Shown in pieces: positions 17,799 through 26,129 of a stretch of 64,000 nucleotides of DNA (position 1 is its first letter; each line of letters opens with the position of its first letter). Under the pieces are notes generated by a model. It saw only the letters and a list, made by a program, of their open reading frames with translations, was not told where the DNA came from and did not search any database. The stretch spans positions 2,418,001 through 2,482,000 of the forward strand of contig NZ_JAMZDZ010000001.1 in NCBI RefSeq assembly GCF_024172085.1, in the 5' to 3' direction. The position numbers and the translations under genes were made by a program. The stretch is from Hamadaea flava. GTDB taxonomy: Bacteria > Actinomycetota > Actinomycetes > Mycobacteriales > Micromonosporaceae.

Positions 17799-17996
17799 AT
17801 GCCCGCGATCCCCGACCCCCTCCCTTGGCGCAGCTCTCCTCGCTGCGACACCGGTGCCTGTGTCGAGGTGGCCCTCCTCGACGACGAGGTACTGGTCCGA
17901 GATTCCAAGGACCGTCAAGGTCCCGTCCTGCGCTTCTCCCGCGCCGAATGGCAGGCGTTCCTCGCCGGCGTACAGGAGGGCGAATTCGACCGTTGA
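17799..17996 (+). CDS. DUF397 protein, second of a tandem pair
   Basis: 65 aa from ATG 17799, preceded by GGAGGTG with six bases between, which decides against the in-frame ATG at 17748. It shares CDTGACVEVA, VLVRDSKDRQGPVLRF and EWQAFLAGVQ with the first copy, consistent with local duplication followed by divergence. Two DUF397 partners beside one DUF5753 regulator may give a switchable complex (inference). Confidence 0.9.
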   Translation: MPAIPDPLPWRSSPRCDTGACVEVALLDDEVLVRDSKDRQGPVLRFSRAEWQAFLAGVQEGEFDR

Positions 17997-17997
17997 A

Positions 17998-18009
17998 CGA
18001 ACCGGTTCG
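17998..18009. promoter_or_regulatory. Perfect 12-bp palindrome before the ADP-ribosylglycohydrolase gene
   Basis: CGAACCGGTTCG lies directly after the second DUF397 stop and 33 bases before the next start. It is a possible operator; no regulator can be assigned. Confidence 0.35.
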
Positions 18010-18042
18010 CGCGGTGTCGGTGGTATTAGGCATTATTCGTGC

Positions 18043-18966
18043 GTGACCGCGTACGACGACGCCGTGTTCAGGCCGGCCGCGCTGGAGAGAGCCGCGCTCG
18101 ACTCCTTGCAGGGGCTCGCCCTCGGTGACGCCTTCGGGCAGACGTGGTTCCGGCCGGAGGGCGACGTCACGGCGATGCTCGCCCAGCGGCGGCCGCAACG
18201 CGGGCCCTGGCCGTGGACCGATGACACCGCGATGGCGATCGTGCTGCTCCGGTTGCTCCTCGACAAGGGCCAGGTCGACCAGGACGAGCTGGCGCAGCGG
18301 TTCGCCAGCTCCTACCAGTCCGATCCCTACCGCCAGTACGGGCCGTCGATGCACGGCGTACTGCGGGAGATCTTCGAGGGCGAGTCGTGGGCCGAGGTGA
18401 CCGGCCGGCAGTTCGACGGGATGGGCTCCTGGGGCAACGGCGCCGCGATGCGGGTCGCACCATTGGGCGCATGGTTCGCCCAGGACATGACGCTCGTCGT
18501 GGAACAGGCGACGCTGTCCGCTCAGGTCACCCACGCGCATCCGGAGGCGGTCGCGGGCGCGGTCGCCGTCGCGGTGGCCGCGGCGCTGGCGGTCCGCGGC
18601 GTCTCCGGGCCTTCGTTGCTCAAAAGCGTCCTCGCGCGTACGCCGGACGGCGAAGTGGCCGCGCGGCTGCGGAGGATCGAGGACGCGCCGTTCTCCCTGC
18701 ACCCACAGTGGATAGCGTCCACCGTCGGCTCGGGCTGGCAGGTGTCGGCTCCCGACACGGTTCCGTTCGCCATCTGGTGCGCGGCGCGGCATCTCGACGA
18801 CCTGGCCGACGCGCTCTGGGCGACCATCTCGGCCGGCGGCGACGTCGACACCACGTGCGCCATCGTCGGCGGCATAGTCGGCGCGCGCACCGGGCTTTCC
18901 GGCGTACCAGCTGAGTTGCTCGCGGCCCGGGAGCCGCTGCCGGAGTGGGCGGGCCGCGTAGGGTGA
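18043..18966 (+). CDS. ADP-ribosylglycohydrolase family protein
   Basis: 307 aa from GTG 18043. The family removes ADP-ribose from protein, nucleic acid or small-molecule targets using a pair of Mg ions. Metal ligands are visible in WTDDTAM (about 58-63) and near the C-terminus in SAGGDVDTTCAIVGG (about 263-277); GSWGNGAAMRV and THAHPEAVAGA are also typical. The upstream GTG is not preceded by a ribosome site. It is convergent with kptA, 39 bases apart, and two genes from endonuclease V. Confidence 0.88.
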   Translation: MTAYDDAVFRPAALERAALDSLQGLALGDAFGQTWFRPEGDVTAMLAQRRPQRGPWPWTDDTAMAIVLLRLLLDKGQVDQDELAQRFASSYQSDPYRQYGPSMHGVLREIFEGESWAEVTGRQFDGMGSWGNGAAMRVAPLGAWFAQDMTLVVEQATLSAQVTHAHPEAVAGAVAVAVAAALAVRGVSGPSLLKSVLARTPDGEVAARLRRIEDAPFSLHPQWIASTVGSGWQVSAPDTVPFAIWCAARHLDDLADALWATISAGGDVDTTCAIVGGIVGARTGLSGVPAELLAAREPLPEWAGRVG

Positions 18967-19005
18967 CCGCCGTGGACGATCAGACGTGGCGTGGCGGGGT
19001 GACGG

Positions 19006-19557
19006 TCAGCTGACCCGCGCGGCGGTCCGCACGACGGTCAGGTGGCGGGCCGGAACGTGATCGGTCAGCCATACGCCGTTCTCGCTGCGGTAGAAGAGCA
19101 GGCCCTCGGCCGTCATCGCGGCCGCGTCGACCGCCAGCACCACCGGCGAGCCGTGCCGGGCGCCGACCTTCAGCGCGGTCTCCTCGTCGGCCGACAGGTG
19201 CACATGGTGCCGATTACCCCGGACGAGTCCGTCCAGGAAGATCGGGTCCAGGTTGTGCCGGGCGGTGCCGTGGTAGAGCCGATCCGGGGGCGTCACCGGG
19301 GCGAGGCCGAGATCGACTTCCACCGAATGCCCCTGGTTGGCCCGGATCCGGTCGCCGTCGATGATGAAGCGGCGCTTGTCGTTGTGGGCGACGACGTACT
19401 CCAGATCGTCGCGGGTCATCCGGGTGCCGTGGCGCGCCAAGGCGTGCAACAGCTCGTCCACCCCGACCCAGCCGCCCGCGCCGAGCGTCAGGCCGACGCT
19501 GTCCGGCCGGTGACGCAAGACGTACGACAGGCGTTTGCTGGTTCTGACCAGATCCAT
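19006..19557 (-). CDS. kptA: RNA 2'-phosphotransferase (Tpt1/KptA)
   Basis: 183 aa, normal length. Tpt1/KptA removes an internal RNA 2'-phosphate by moving it to NAD+, via an ADP-ribosylated RNA intermediate. Signatures are present in order: [46 protein letters not shown] and [10 protein letters not shown], with the conserved Arg/His residues intact. Bacteria have no known tRNA-splicing need for it, so its role is open. It is divergent from endonuclease V and convergent with an ADP-ribosylglycohydrolase. Confidence 0.95.
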   Translation of the reverse strand: MDLVRTSKRLSYVLRHRPDSVGLTLGAGGWVGVDELLHALARHGTRMTRDDLEYVVAHNDKRRFIIDGDRIRANQGHSVEVDLGLAPVTPPDRLYHGTARHNLDPIFLDGLVRGNRHHVHLSADEETALKVGARHGSPVVLAVDAAAMTAEGLLFYRSENGVWLTDHVPARHLTVVRTAARVS

Positions 19558-19564
19558 GAGACCG

Positions 19565-19570
19565 ACGGTA
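19565..19570 (-). promoter_or_regulatory. -10 box TACCGT, leaderless start of kptA
   Basis: On the minus strand TACCGT ends seven bases before the kptA ATG, with no ribosome site. Confidence 0.5.
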
Positions 19571-19632
19571 AGAGCGGAATATCACGGCTGTCGCGGCAAT
19601 TTCCTGGATATTGACTGTAAGGAGATCTGACG

Positions 19633-20307
19633 GTGACATTTCCCGCCACCCCAGAGGAGGCGATCGCGCTTCAGGAACGCCTGCGTGATCGCGTACGCGT
19701 CGATGTCCCGCTGCCGGGGAACCCGGCTTTGGTGGCCGGAGTGGACGTCGCGTACGCCGACTCCGAGGACACCGAAGGGCTGGTCGCGGGCGCGATCGTG
19801 ATCCTCGACGCGGCCACCCTCGACGTCGTGGAGTCCGCCTCGCTGGTCGGCCGCGCGGAGTTCCCGTACGTGCCGGGGCTGCTCGCCTTCCGGGAACTGC
19901 CCACGCTCCTGAGCATCTGGGAAGGACTGCGGCACCGCCCGGACGTCGTGGTCTGCGACGGCTACGGCGTGGCCCATCCGCGCCGGTTCGGGCTGGCCTG
20001 CCATTTCGGGCTGCTGACCGGCGTACCCACGTTCGGCGTGGGCAAGACCGCCTTCGTCGGCTCCCACGCTCCCGTCGGCGACGCCCGGGGCGCCTCCGCC
20101 GATCTCATGTTCGAGGGCGACGTCGTCGGGCGGGCGCTGCGGACGCGTACGGGGGTCAAGCCGGTCTTCGTCTCGGCCGGGCACCTGATCGACCTCGACG
20201 GGGCGTGCTCGGTGACGCTGAGCCTGACCTCCGGCTACCGGCTGCCCGAAACGACCCGGCAGGCCGACCGGCTGTCTCGCGACGCCCTTCGCACCGCCAT
20301 GTCATGA
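19633..20307 (+). CDS. nfi: Endonuclease V (deoxyinosine/inosine 3' endonuclease)
   Basis: 224 aa from GTG 19633, with AAGGAGA upstream. The enzyme cuts one base 3' of deoxyinosine in DNA, or inosine in RNA. All family blocks are present: AGVDVAYAD (catalytic Asp), PYVPGLLAFRE, VVCDGYGVAHPRRFGLA (catalytic Asp; the usual DGQG is DGYG here), GVGKTAFVG (usually VAKS) and PVFVSAGHLIDL. Divergent from kptA with 75 bases between. Confidence 0.94.
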   Translation: MTFPATPEEAIALQERLRDRVRVDVPLPGNPALVAGVDVAYADSEDTEGLVAGAIVILDAATLDVVESASLVGRAEFPYVPGLLAFRELPTLLSIWEGLRHRPDVVVCDGYGVAHPRRFGLACHFGLLTGVPTFGVGKTAFVGSHAPVGDARGASADLMFEGDVVGRALRTRTGVKPVFVSAGHLIDLDGACSVTLSLTSGYRLPETTRQADRLSRDALRTAMS

Positions 20308-20329
20308 CCGCCGTGCCATGATCGGAACC

Positions 20330-20731
20330 ATGGCGAAGGTGAAACAGCTGCGGCTGGTCGTGACGGCCGACGACTATGACGAGGCGCTGCGGTTCTATCG
20401 GGACGTGCTCGGACTGGAACAGGAGGCGGCGTTCGTCAGCGACGGCGGCCACGTCACCATCCTGGACGCGGGCCGGGCCACGCTGGAGATCACCGACCGG
20501 CGGCACGCCGAATACATCGACGAGGTTGAGGTCGGCCGTCGCGTCGCCGGACACATTCGGGTGGCGTTCGAGGTCGCCGACTCCGCCACCGTGACGGCCG
20601 AGCTACGGCAGGCGGGTGCCGAGGTCGTCGCGGAGCCGACGGTGACCCCGTGGAACTCGCTCAACGCCCGGCTCGACGGCCCAGGAGACCTGCAGCTCAC
20701 GATCTTTCAAGAGCTGGGCGAACCCGAGTGA
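20330..20731 (+). CDS. VOC/glyoxalase-superfamily protein
   Basis: 133 aa from ATG 20330 (MAKVKQLRLVV); an ATG four codons earlier is possible. Two beta-alpha-beta-beta-beta modules: DDYDEALRFYRDVLGLE with LEITDRRHAEY, then IRVAFEVADSATVTAEL with PGDLQLTIFQ. This is a single-domain metal-dependent-type fold used in resistance, isomerisation or dioxygen chemistry; no substrate is indicated. It follows nfi in the same direction after 22 bases. Confidence 0.85.
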   Translation: MAKVKQLRLVVTADDYDEALRFYRDVLGLEQEAAFVSDGGHVTILDAGRATLEITDRRHAEYIDEVEVGRRVAGHIRVAFEVADSATVTAELRQAGAEVVAEPTVTPWNSLNARLDGPGDLQLTIFQELGEPE

Positions 20732-20748
20732 GGCTTGCGCAGCGGCAC

Positions 20749-20754
20749 TAGCCT
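20749..20754 (+). promoter_or_regulatory. -10 box TAGCCT, leaderless start of the DivIVA-domain gene
   Basis: TAGCCT ends six bases before ATG 20761; no ribosome site is present. Confidence 0.55.
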
Positions 20755-20760
20755 GCGCTC

Positions 20761-21060
20761 ATGGGGCAGCTATTGACGCCGGACGACGTCCGCCAGGTCG
20801 CCTTCCGCAAGCCGGCGTTCGGCAAGCGAGGCTATGACGAGGAGGACGTCGACACCTTCCTCGACGCGGTCGAGCACACGGTCACCGCGCTCTACGACGA
20901 GATCGCGCGGCTGCGCGCCGCCGCCGGCGAGTACGCGGGGCCACCGAGACCGTCCACCGGCGACGGCGCCGTCCTGGCCGAACTGAGCCAGATCCGGGGA
21001 GCCCTGGCCCGCATCGAGGCCGCTGTCGGTCGCCAGCCCGGCGGCAGCCCGCTGTTCTGA
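20761..21060 (+). CDS. Short DivIVA-domain protein
   Basis: 99 aa. Residues 4-50 are the DivIVA N-terminal membrane-curvature domain (LTPDDVRQVAFRKPAFGKRGYD, then EEDVDTFLDAVE), followed by a short coiled coil (TALYDEIARLRAAAG) and a second amphipathic helix (LAELSQIRGALARIEAAVG). It is far shorter than Wag31/DivIVA and lacks the long coiled coil, so it is an accessory DivIVA-domain protein, perhaps a polar or septal adaptor (inference). Confidence 0.85.
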   Translation: MGQLLTPDDVRQVAFRKPAFGKRGYDEEDVDTFLDAVEHTVTALYDEIARLRAAAGEYAGPPRPSTGDGAVLAELSQIRGALARIEAAVGRQPGGSPLF

Positions 21061-21077
21061 CGGCCTTCGAGTGGGAA

Positions 21078-21109
21078 CGGCGGGGCCGCGGACGACCGCG
21101 ACCCCGCCG
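21078..21109. terminator. Strong GC hairpin between convergent genes
   Basis: CGGCGGGG (21078-21085) pairs CCCCGCCG (21102-21109), with an inner CGCGG/CCGCG and an ACGA loop. It separates the DivIVA-domain gene from tmsB and may act on both strands. There is no T-run. Confidence 0.6.
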
Positions 21110-21119
21110 AGGAACTGGA

Positions 21120-22358
21120 TCAGGCGCCCCAGGTGGGCCGCAGCGGCATCCCGCTGGACTGGTCGGCGTGCAGCTTCACGCCCAGCACCTGATGCAACTG
21201 GATGTTGTTGCGCTCGAACCCGATCTGGCAGCCGACCAGATAGAGCCGCCACGTCCGCGCCCGTGCCTGCCCGACCTCGGCGACCGCCTCGTCCCAGTGC
21301 TCGTCGAGGTTGGCCGACCACGCGTTCAGCGTCATCGCGTAGTGCTCGCGCAGGTTCTCCTCGTGGCGTACCTCGAAGCCGACGTCGTGCATCTGCGACA
21401 CGAGATGGCCGACGCCGTGCAGCTCGCCGTCCGGGAAGATGTAGCGGTTGATGAACTGCCGCTCCCGGATCGCCGGCTCCAGGTTGTTGGGCCGCGTGAT
21501 GCAGTGGTTGAGCAGCCGCCCGCCCGGCCGCAACCGGCTGTAGAGGCTGCCGAAGTAGCCCGGCAGCTGGGCGCGCCCGATGTGCTCGGTCAGGCCGATC
21601 GAGCTGATCGCGTCGAACTGCTCCTCGCGCACGTCCCGGTAGTCCAGATGCCGGATCTCGGCCAGCTCGGTCAGCCCGGCGTCGGCGATCGCCTTCTGAC
21701 CCCACTCGGCCTGCCGCCGCGACAGCGTCACGCCGACGGCGCGTACGCCGTAGTGCTGGGCGGCGTGGATGACCATCCCGCCCCAGCCGCAGCCGACGTC
21801 GAGCAGCCGCATGCCGGGCTCGAGGCCGAGCTTGCGCGCGACGAGGTCATGCTTGGCCCACTGCGCCTCTTCCAAGGTGGACGTCGCGGTCGGATAGACG
21901 GCGCAGGTGTACGCCATCGACGGGCCGAGGATCCACTCGTAGAACTTGTTGGAGACGTCGTAGTGGTGGGCGATGGCGGCCTGGTCGCGGGCCTTGGAGT
22001 GACGCCGGCCCCGGAGCTTGACCTCCATCGGCGGGATCGGCGGCGGCCTGAGCAGCTTCAGCCCGCCCAGCTCCCGCAGCGCCCGGAACCGGGCCGGCCA
22101 GGACATGTCGAAGTCCAGGTCGGTCAGGCTGGTCATGGCGGTGTAGAGGTCGCCCTGGACCTCCAGGTCACCGCTGATGTAAGCGCGGGCCAGGCCGAGG
22201 CTCCCGGCGGCCGTCGCGATGTAGTTCAGTGCCCGCGGCGATCTGATCTCGACGGTGACCGGCGCGTCGGCGTTTCCTCCGCTGCTGCCGTCGAACGCCG
22301 TGATCCGTACGCCCGGCGCCCGGCCCAGGAAGGAGCCGACCGCGTTCGCTACACCCAT
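21120..22358 (-). CDS. tmsB: Fatty-acid 10-methylene synthase-type SAM methyltransferase (TmsB/UfaA1-like)
   Basis: 412 aa from ATG 22358, preceded by AAGGGGG. Cyclopropane-fatty-acid-synthase family: HHYDVSNKFYEWILG, SAM-binding LLDVGCGWGGM (near residue 187), GVTLSRRQAEWGQ, SSIGLTEHIG. The C-terminus (HYAMTLNAWSANLDEHWDEA, FERNNIQLHQVL) matches the mycobacterial Rv0447c type. In that pathway TmsB methylates oleoyl phospholipid at C10 to a methylene form. It follows a tmsA-like gene with a 10-base gap. Confidence 0.88.
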   Translation of the reverse strand: MGVANAVGSFLGRAPGVRITAFDGSSGGNADAPVTVEIRSPRALNYIATAAGSLGLARAYISGDLEVQGDLYTAMTSLTDLDFDMSWPARFRALRELGGLKLLRPPPIPPMEVKLRGRRHSKARDQAAIAHHYDVSNKFYEWILGPSMAYTCAVYPTATSTLEEAQWAKHDLVARKLGLEPGMRLLDVGCGWGGMVIHAAQHYGVRAVGVTLSRRQAEWGQKAIADAGLTELAEIRHLDYRDVREEQFDAISSIGLTEHIGRAQLPGYFGSLYSRLRPGGRLLNHCITRPNNLEPAIRERQFINRYIFPDGELHGVGHLVSQMHDVGFEVRHEENLREHYAMTLNAWSANLDEHWDEAVAEVGQARARTWRLYLVGCQIGFERNNIQLHQVLGVKLHADQSSGMPLRPTWGA

Positions 22359-22368
22359 GTTTCCCCCT

Positions 22369-23763
22369 TCACCCCATCCGCACGCACTTCTCATAGAGAT
22401 CCGGCAGCCGGCGCTCACCGTCGTACGCCGCCTTGACGGCCGCGTACTTCTCGCCGTTGTAGAGCCGCCAGAACTCGTCCTGGTCGTAGTGAACCGTCGA
22501 GTAGAGCGACTTATGCCCGCCCGCCGCGGTCACCGCCTCCTCGATCAGCCGGTTGTGGAAGCCGTCGGCTTGACCGGGCTGAAGGTCCACCGTCGACCAG
22601 AAGCCGACGTTGACGTAAAGCTCACCGGGTTCGAGCGGATACAACGGCCACGCCTGGCCGGAGCGCAGCCGCAGCGGGCACAGCCAGACCGGCTCGATGC
22701 CGATCTCCCGGTGGAAGAAGTCCATGAACTTCGGCCCGGCCGTCACCGGGACCTCGACGTCCTGGATCACGGCCTCCTGCGCCGGCTGCTTGCGCAGCCG
22801 GGCCAGCCGCGCCGTCAGCTGGTGCCGCCGGTCGAACGCGACGATCTTCCGGTAGACGTCCGACCGCCGGTAGCGCTGTGGCCACAGCCTGCGAATCCTC
22901 GGATTCTGTACGCCGAAGGCACGTGAGCACCAGAACCAGTCGGTGTCCCACCGCCAGATGTAGTCGTGCACGGTGAGGTGGTCGACCGACCGTTCGCGCA
23001 GCGACTTGTAGTACACCGACATCCCGGTGTAGTCGCTGACCGTGCCGGTGCCGTCCGGCAGGACGTCGGTGAACCGGGCGAGCGTCAGATACATCTCGTC
23101 CGGCCCGAACACGGTGCCGTCGATGAAGTCGACCGGCCGGCCGTCGTGCTCGCCGGCGGCGCAGATCTCGGCCATCGCCGCCCAGCACGCCTCGGCCTCG
23201 TCGAACTTGAGATGCCGCAGCTCGACATAGGGCTGCACCGGCTCCAGCTCGATCTTCAGCCGCAGCGAGTAGCCCAGCGTGCCGTAGGAGTTCGGGAACG
23301 CGCGGAACAGCTCCGCGTGCTCGTTGTCGGCGGTGGCCGTCACGATCCGGCCGTCACCGGTCATGATCTCCATCTCGAGCACCGACTCGTGCGGCAGTCC
23401 GTTGCGGAACGAGGTCGACTCGATCCCGAGCCCGGCCACCGCCCCGCCGAGGGTGATCGTCTTGAGCTGCGGCACGACGAACGGCATGAGCCCGTGCGCC
23501 AGCGTCGCGTCGACGAGCTTCTCGTAGGTGACCATGCCCTGCACGTCGGCGGTCCGGGTCACCGGGTCGACGCTGAGCACCTCACTGAAGGAGTTCACAT
23601 CCAGCCCCGGCGCCGACGGCTTGCCGGAGGAGGAGAAGCGGAACAGATTCGACGTCTTCTTGGCGAGCTTCACCGGAGCGCCCGGTGGCAACGCCTCGTA
23701 CGCCGAGAGCAGCGCGCGTTTCGCGCGGTCATGTTCGGCGTACCGATCGGTAGGTCCTCCCAC
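22369..23763 (-). CDS. tmsA: FAD-binding oxidoreductase, TmsA-like
   Basis: 464 aa from GTG 23763. FAD_binding_4 domain: LAKKTSNLFRFS, VDPVTRTADVQGMVTYEKLVD, TLGGAVAGLGIESTSFRNG and PNSYGTLGYSLRLKIEL. In TmsA/Rv0449c-type enzymes it reduces the 10-methylene group to 10-methyl, giving 10-methylstearate-type lipids, a hallmark of many actinomycetes. The adjacent tmsB supports this over a sterol-reductase or alditol-oxidase reading. The start has a TAGGGT box six bases upstream. Confidence 0.85.
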   Translation of the reverse strand: MGGPTDRYAEHDRAKRALLSAYEALPPGAPVKLAKKTSNLFRFSSSGKPSAPGLDVNSFSEVLSVDPVTRTADVQGMVTYEKLVDATLAHGLMPFVVPQLKTITLGGAVAGLGIESTSFRNGLPHESVLEMEIMTGDGRIVTATADNEHAELFRAFPNSYGTLGYSLRLKIELEPVQPYVELRHLKFDEAEACWAAMAEICAAGEHDGRPVDFIDGTVFGPDEMYLTLARFTDVLPDGTGTVSDYTGMSVYYKSLRERSVDHLTVHDYIWRWDTDWFWCSRAFGVQNPRIRRLWPQRYRRSDVYRKIVAFDRRHQLTARLARLRKQPAQEAVIQDVEVPVTAGPKFMDFFHREIGIEPVWLCPLRLRSGQAWPLYPLEPGELYVNVGFWSTVDLQPGQADGFHNRLIEEAVTAAGGHKSLYSTVHYDQDEFWRLYNGEKYAAVKAAYDGERRLPDLYEKCVRMG

Positions 23764-23769
23764 GAACGA

Positions 23770-23775
23770 ACCCTA
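23770..23775 (-). promoter_or_regulatory. -10 box TAGGGT, leaderless start of the tmsAB operon
   Basis: On the minus strand TAGGGT ends six bases before the GTG of tmsA. Confidence 0.5.
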
Positions 23776-23845
23776 ACCGCGTCCCCCGACACTTGTCAGG
23801 TGATTTGAACCGGTCAATGTCGAGTGATGATCATCACGCACCGGA

Positions 23846-24082
23846 TCAGCCCTCCGGCCGTAACCGGTCGGGATCGACCGCCCGTTCCGGGAACCGCCGG
23901 AGGTATTCGTTCTCCAACTCGACCATCCGCTCGGTGTGGTGGGCCAGCGCCTGGGGCGAGCCGTGCAGGAACGTGTCATGCCGGGTCCGGTGCAGGCTCT
24001 CCAGCTCCTTGAACAACTCGCCGTCGCTGAGGTCCTGGGCGGGAATCGCCCCGGTCAGCTCCGTGGTGGTGACCTCGTCCAT
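23846..24082 (-). CDS. Small acidic protein, DUF6158-like
   Basis: 78 aa from ATG 24082 (MDEVTTTELTG); an open frame continues upstream to 24184 through the 89-bp repeat and was not used. Pattern LSDGELFKELESLHRTRH, DTFLHGSPQALAHHTERM and ELENEYLRRFPER resembles actinobacterial DUF6158, a soluble helical family of unknown role. The assignment is from memory of the family pattern. Confidence 0.65.
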   Translation of the reverse strand: MDEVTTTELTGAIPAQDLSDGELFKELESLHRTRHDTFLHGSPQALAHHTERMVELENEYLRRFPERAVDPDRLRPEG

Positions 24083-24136
24083 GGCGCTGCCATACCCGCC
24101 CCCGCCAGCCGCTAATCCCGGCCCGCCCGACGCCGA

Positions 24137-24225
24137 GTTGATCACCCGGTGAGGGAGTTGATCAGGGCGCTGCGGACACGACACGCCGGTTGATCACGAC
24201 CGTTAGTTCATGATCGCGCGGAAAG
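24137..24225 (-). repeat. 89-bp dispersed repeat, copy 2
   Basis: Reverse-complement match to 1610-1698, same length, no gaps, about 82% identity overall and about 91% over the first 66 bases. It lies between the DUF6158-like gene and the 3' end of the MacB-like permease. The 176-base gap also contains three TTGATCA words. Confidence 0.85.
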
Positions 24226-24258
24226 CCACGGGAGGCGAGCGGGGGCGGAGGGGTGGGG

Positions 24259-25434
24259 TCAGGCGGTGGCTAGGGCGGTGGCGGGGGTGACTCGGGCGGC
24301 GCGTACCGCTGGGTAGAGGCCGGCGATGCCGCCGATGATCAGGGTCGCGCCGAGTCCGCCGAAGGTGGCGTAGAGCGGCATGACCGAGGGCCAGTCCCGG
24401 GTGGCGGCGTACACCCCGGTGACGAGGATGCCCAGAGCCACCCCGCCGCCGCCGCCGAGCAGGCTGAGCAGCAGCGATTCGGCGAGGAACTGGAGGCGTA
24501 CCTGGCCTCGGGTGGCGCCGAGGGCGCGGCGCAGGCCGATCTCGGAGCGTCGTTCGAGGACGGAGATGACCATCGTGTTGGCCACGCCGACGCCGCCCAC
24601 GAGCAGGGCGACGCCGCCGAGCCCGAGCAGCAGTCCGGTCAGCGCCGAGTCGGTCGCCTGTTTGGCGGCGAGCGCGTCGGACGGGCGGGAGACCGCGACC
24701 TCGTTCGGGGCCGCCGGGTTCGCCGTCGGCCCGAGGACCGATCTGACCTGCGCGATCTGGCTTTCCACCGCGCGTACGTAGATCTTGGTGGGGTGGCCGT
24801 CGAACCTGGCGAACTGCTGGGCCGAGGCCCAGCCGATGAGCGCCGCGCTGTCCAGTTCGGGCGCGAGGGGTACCGGATTCAGGACGCCCACTACGGCGTA
24901 CCACTGCTGGGAGAGCCAGACCAGCGCGCCGGGTGACCGGATGTCGAGTCGCGCGGCGGCGCGGGAGCCGAGGACGACGGCCGGGACCCGCGCGGTGGCG
25001 TCGGTGAGCCACGAGCCGGTGCGGAGTGTGGCGCGGACCGTGCCGGGCAGGTCTTTGTCGACGGCGAGGACCGAGATGCTGCCGGTCTCCCCCGGCGGGA
25101 TGTGATCGTTGCGGTAGACGGCGGTGTCCACGAGGCCGGTGGCCGCGACCGCCTCGACCGGGGCGATCCGCCCGACCATCGCGGTGGCCGAGACCGGGAG
25201 TTTCGCGTCGTCGCCGCCGAGGGTGCTGCCGGGCGCGACGGTGAGCAGGTTCGTGCCGAGTCGGCTGAGTGTGCGGTCGAGGTCGGCGCGGCTGGACGAG
25301 GAGATGCCGACGACCGCGAGCATCGCGCCGATGCCGATGGCGATGCCCAGCGCGGACAGGAACACCCGCAGCGGCCGGGACCGCAGGCCGCTCGCGCCGA
25401 GCCGGGCGACGTCGGCCGGGCTCAACCTGGTCAT
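24259..25434 (-). CDS. MacB-like ABC transporter permease
   Basis: 391 aa. Layout: one membrane segment near the N-terminus ([20 protein letters not shown]), an extracytoplasmic MacB core of about 210 residues, then three segments ([51 protein letters not shown]). [19 protein letters not shown] is the coupling motif of the MacB/FtsX class. Last gene of a four-gene operon (lipoprotein, adaptor, ATPase, permease) with ATGA overlaps, likely exporting a peptide, lipid or antibiotic. Confidence 0.92.
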   Translation of the reverse strand: MTRLSPADVARLGASGLRSRPLRVFLSALGIAIGIGAMLAVVGISSSSRADLDRTLSRLGTNLLTVAPGSTLGGDDAKLPVSATAMVGRIAPVEAVAATGLVDTAVYRNDHIPPGETGSISVLAVDKDLPGTVRATLRTGSWLTDATARVPAVVLGSRAAARLDIRSPGALVWLSQQWYAVVGVLNPVPLAPELDSAALIGWASAQQFARFDGHPTKIYVRAVESQIAQVRSVLGPTANPAAPNEVAVSRPSDALAAKQATDSALTGLLLGLGGVALLVGGVGVANTMVISVLERRSEIGLRRALGATRGQVRLQFLAESLLLSLLGGGGGVALGILVTGVYAATRDWPSVMPLYATFGGLGATLIIGGIAGLYPAVRAARVTPATALATA

Positions 25435-26129
25435 GACGCTCCTGACAGTTGGTGGGAGTCGTGCACGATCCGCCCGTCGCTCAGCTCGACCCGCCGGGGC
25501 AGCTGTTCGGCGAGTTGGCGGTCGTGCGTGATGACGACGACCGTCGTGCCGGCCGCGTGCAGGTCGGTGAGCAGCCCGAGGACGGTCGTGCCGGAGGCGC
25601 TGTCGAGGTTGCCGGTCGGCTCGTCGGCCAGCAGCAGCACCGGCTCCCCCACGATCGCCCGCGCGATCGCGACCCGTTGCCGCTCGCCACCCGAGAGCTG
25701 GTTCGGCAGGTGGTCCAGCCGGTGCGAAAGACCCACGCTCCGCAGCGCCTCCTCGGCCCGGTTCCGCCGGGCTCGCTGTGGGACCCCGGCATACAGCAGC
25801 CCGTCGGCCACGTTGTCCCGCACTGGTACGCCGGAAGCCAGGTGGAACTGCTGGAAGACGAAGCCGATGACGTCGGCCCGGAGCCGGGACAGCTGCTTGT
25901 CCGGCAGTACGCCGACTTCGCGCCCGTCGATGCGTACGCTGCCGGTGGTCGGGCGGTCGAGGGTGCCGAGCAGGTTGAGCAGGGTGGACTTGCCGGACCC
26001 GCTGCGGCCGACGATGCCGACCAGTTCACCCCGTTCGATGGTGAGGTCGACGTCGGCGAGGGCGGAGACCCCGCCCGGATAGACCTTCGACACGTTCCGC
26101 AGCTCGACCGCGGGCGTGCTCATGCTCAT
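25431..26129 (-). CDS. MacB/LolD-type ABC ATPase
   Basis: 232 aa from ATG 26129, chosen because ATGA overlaps the adaptor stop. Walker [11 protein letters not shown]-loop FVFQQFHL, signature [14 protein letters not shown], Walker [15 protein letters not shown] and [15 protein letters not shown] is characteristic of the MacB/LolD/FtsE subclass. It pairs with the permease that follows, again with a 4-base overlap. Confidence 0.94.
   Translation of the reverse strand: MSMSTPAVELRNVSKVYPGGVSALADVDLTIERGELVGIVGRSGSGKSTLLNLLGTLDRPTTGSVRIDGREVGVLPDKQLSRLRADVIGFVFQQFHLASGVPVRDNVADGLLYAGVPQRARRNRAEEALRSVGLSHRLDHLPNQLSGGERQRVAIARAIVGEPVLLLADEPTGNLDSASGTTVLGLLTDLHAAGTTVVVITHDRQLAEQLPRRVELSDGRIVHDSHQLSGAS

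Noticed and set aside
16408-17996. Toxin-antitoxin locus
   Set aside because: The regulator class is sometimes labelled antitoxin-like, but DUF397 proteins have no toxin motif and the set fits the known regulator-partner pattern better.
18043-20307. Anti-phage defence island
   Set aside because: KptA, an ADP-ribosylglycohydrolase and endonuclease V act on nucleic acid or ADP-ribose, but there is no effector, sensor or mobile-element context, so I report only the neighbourhood.
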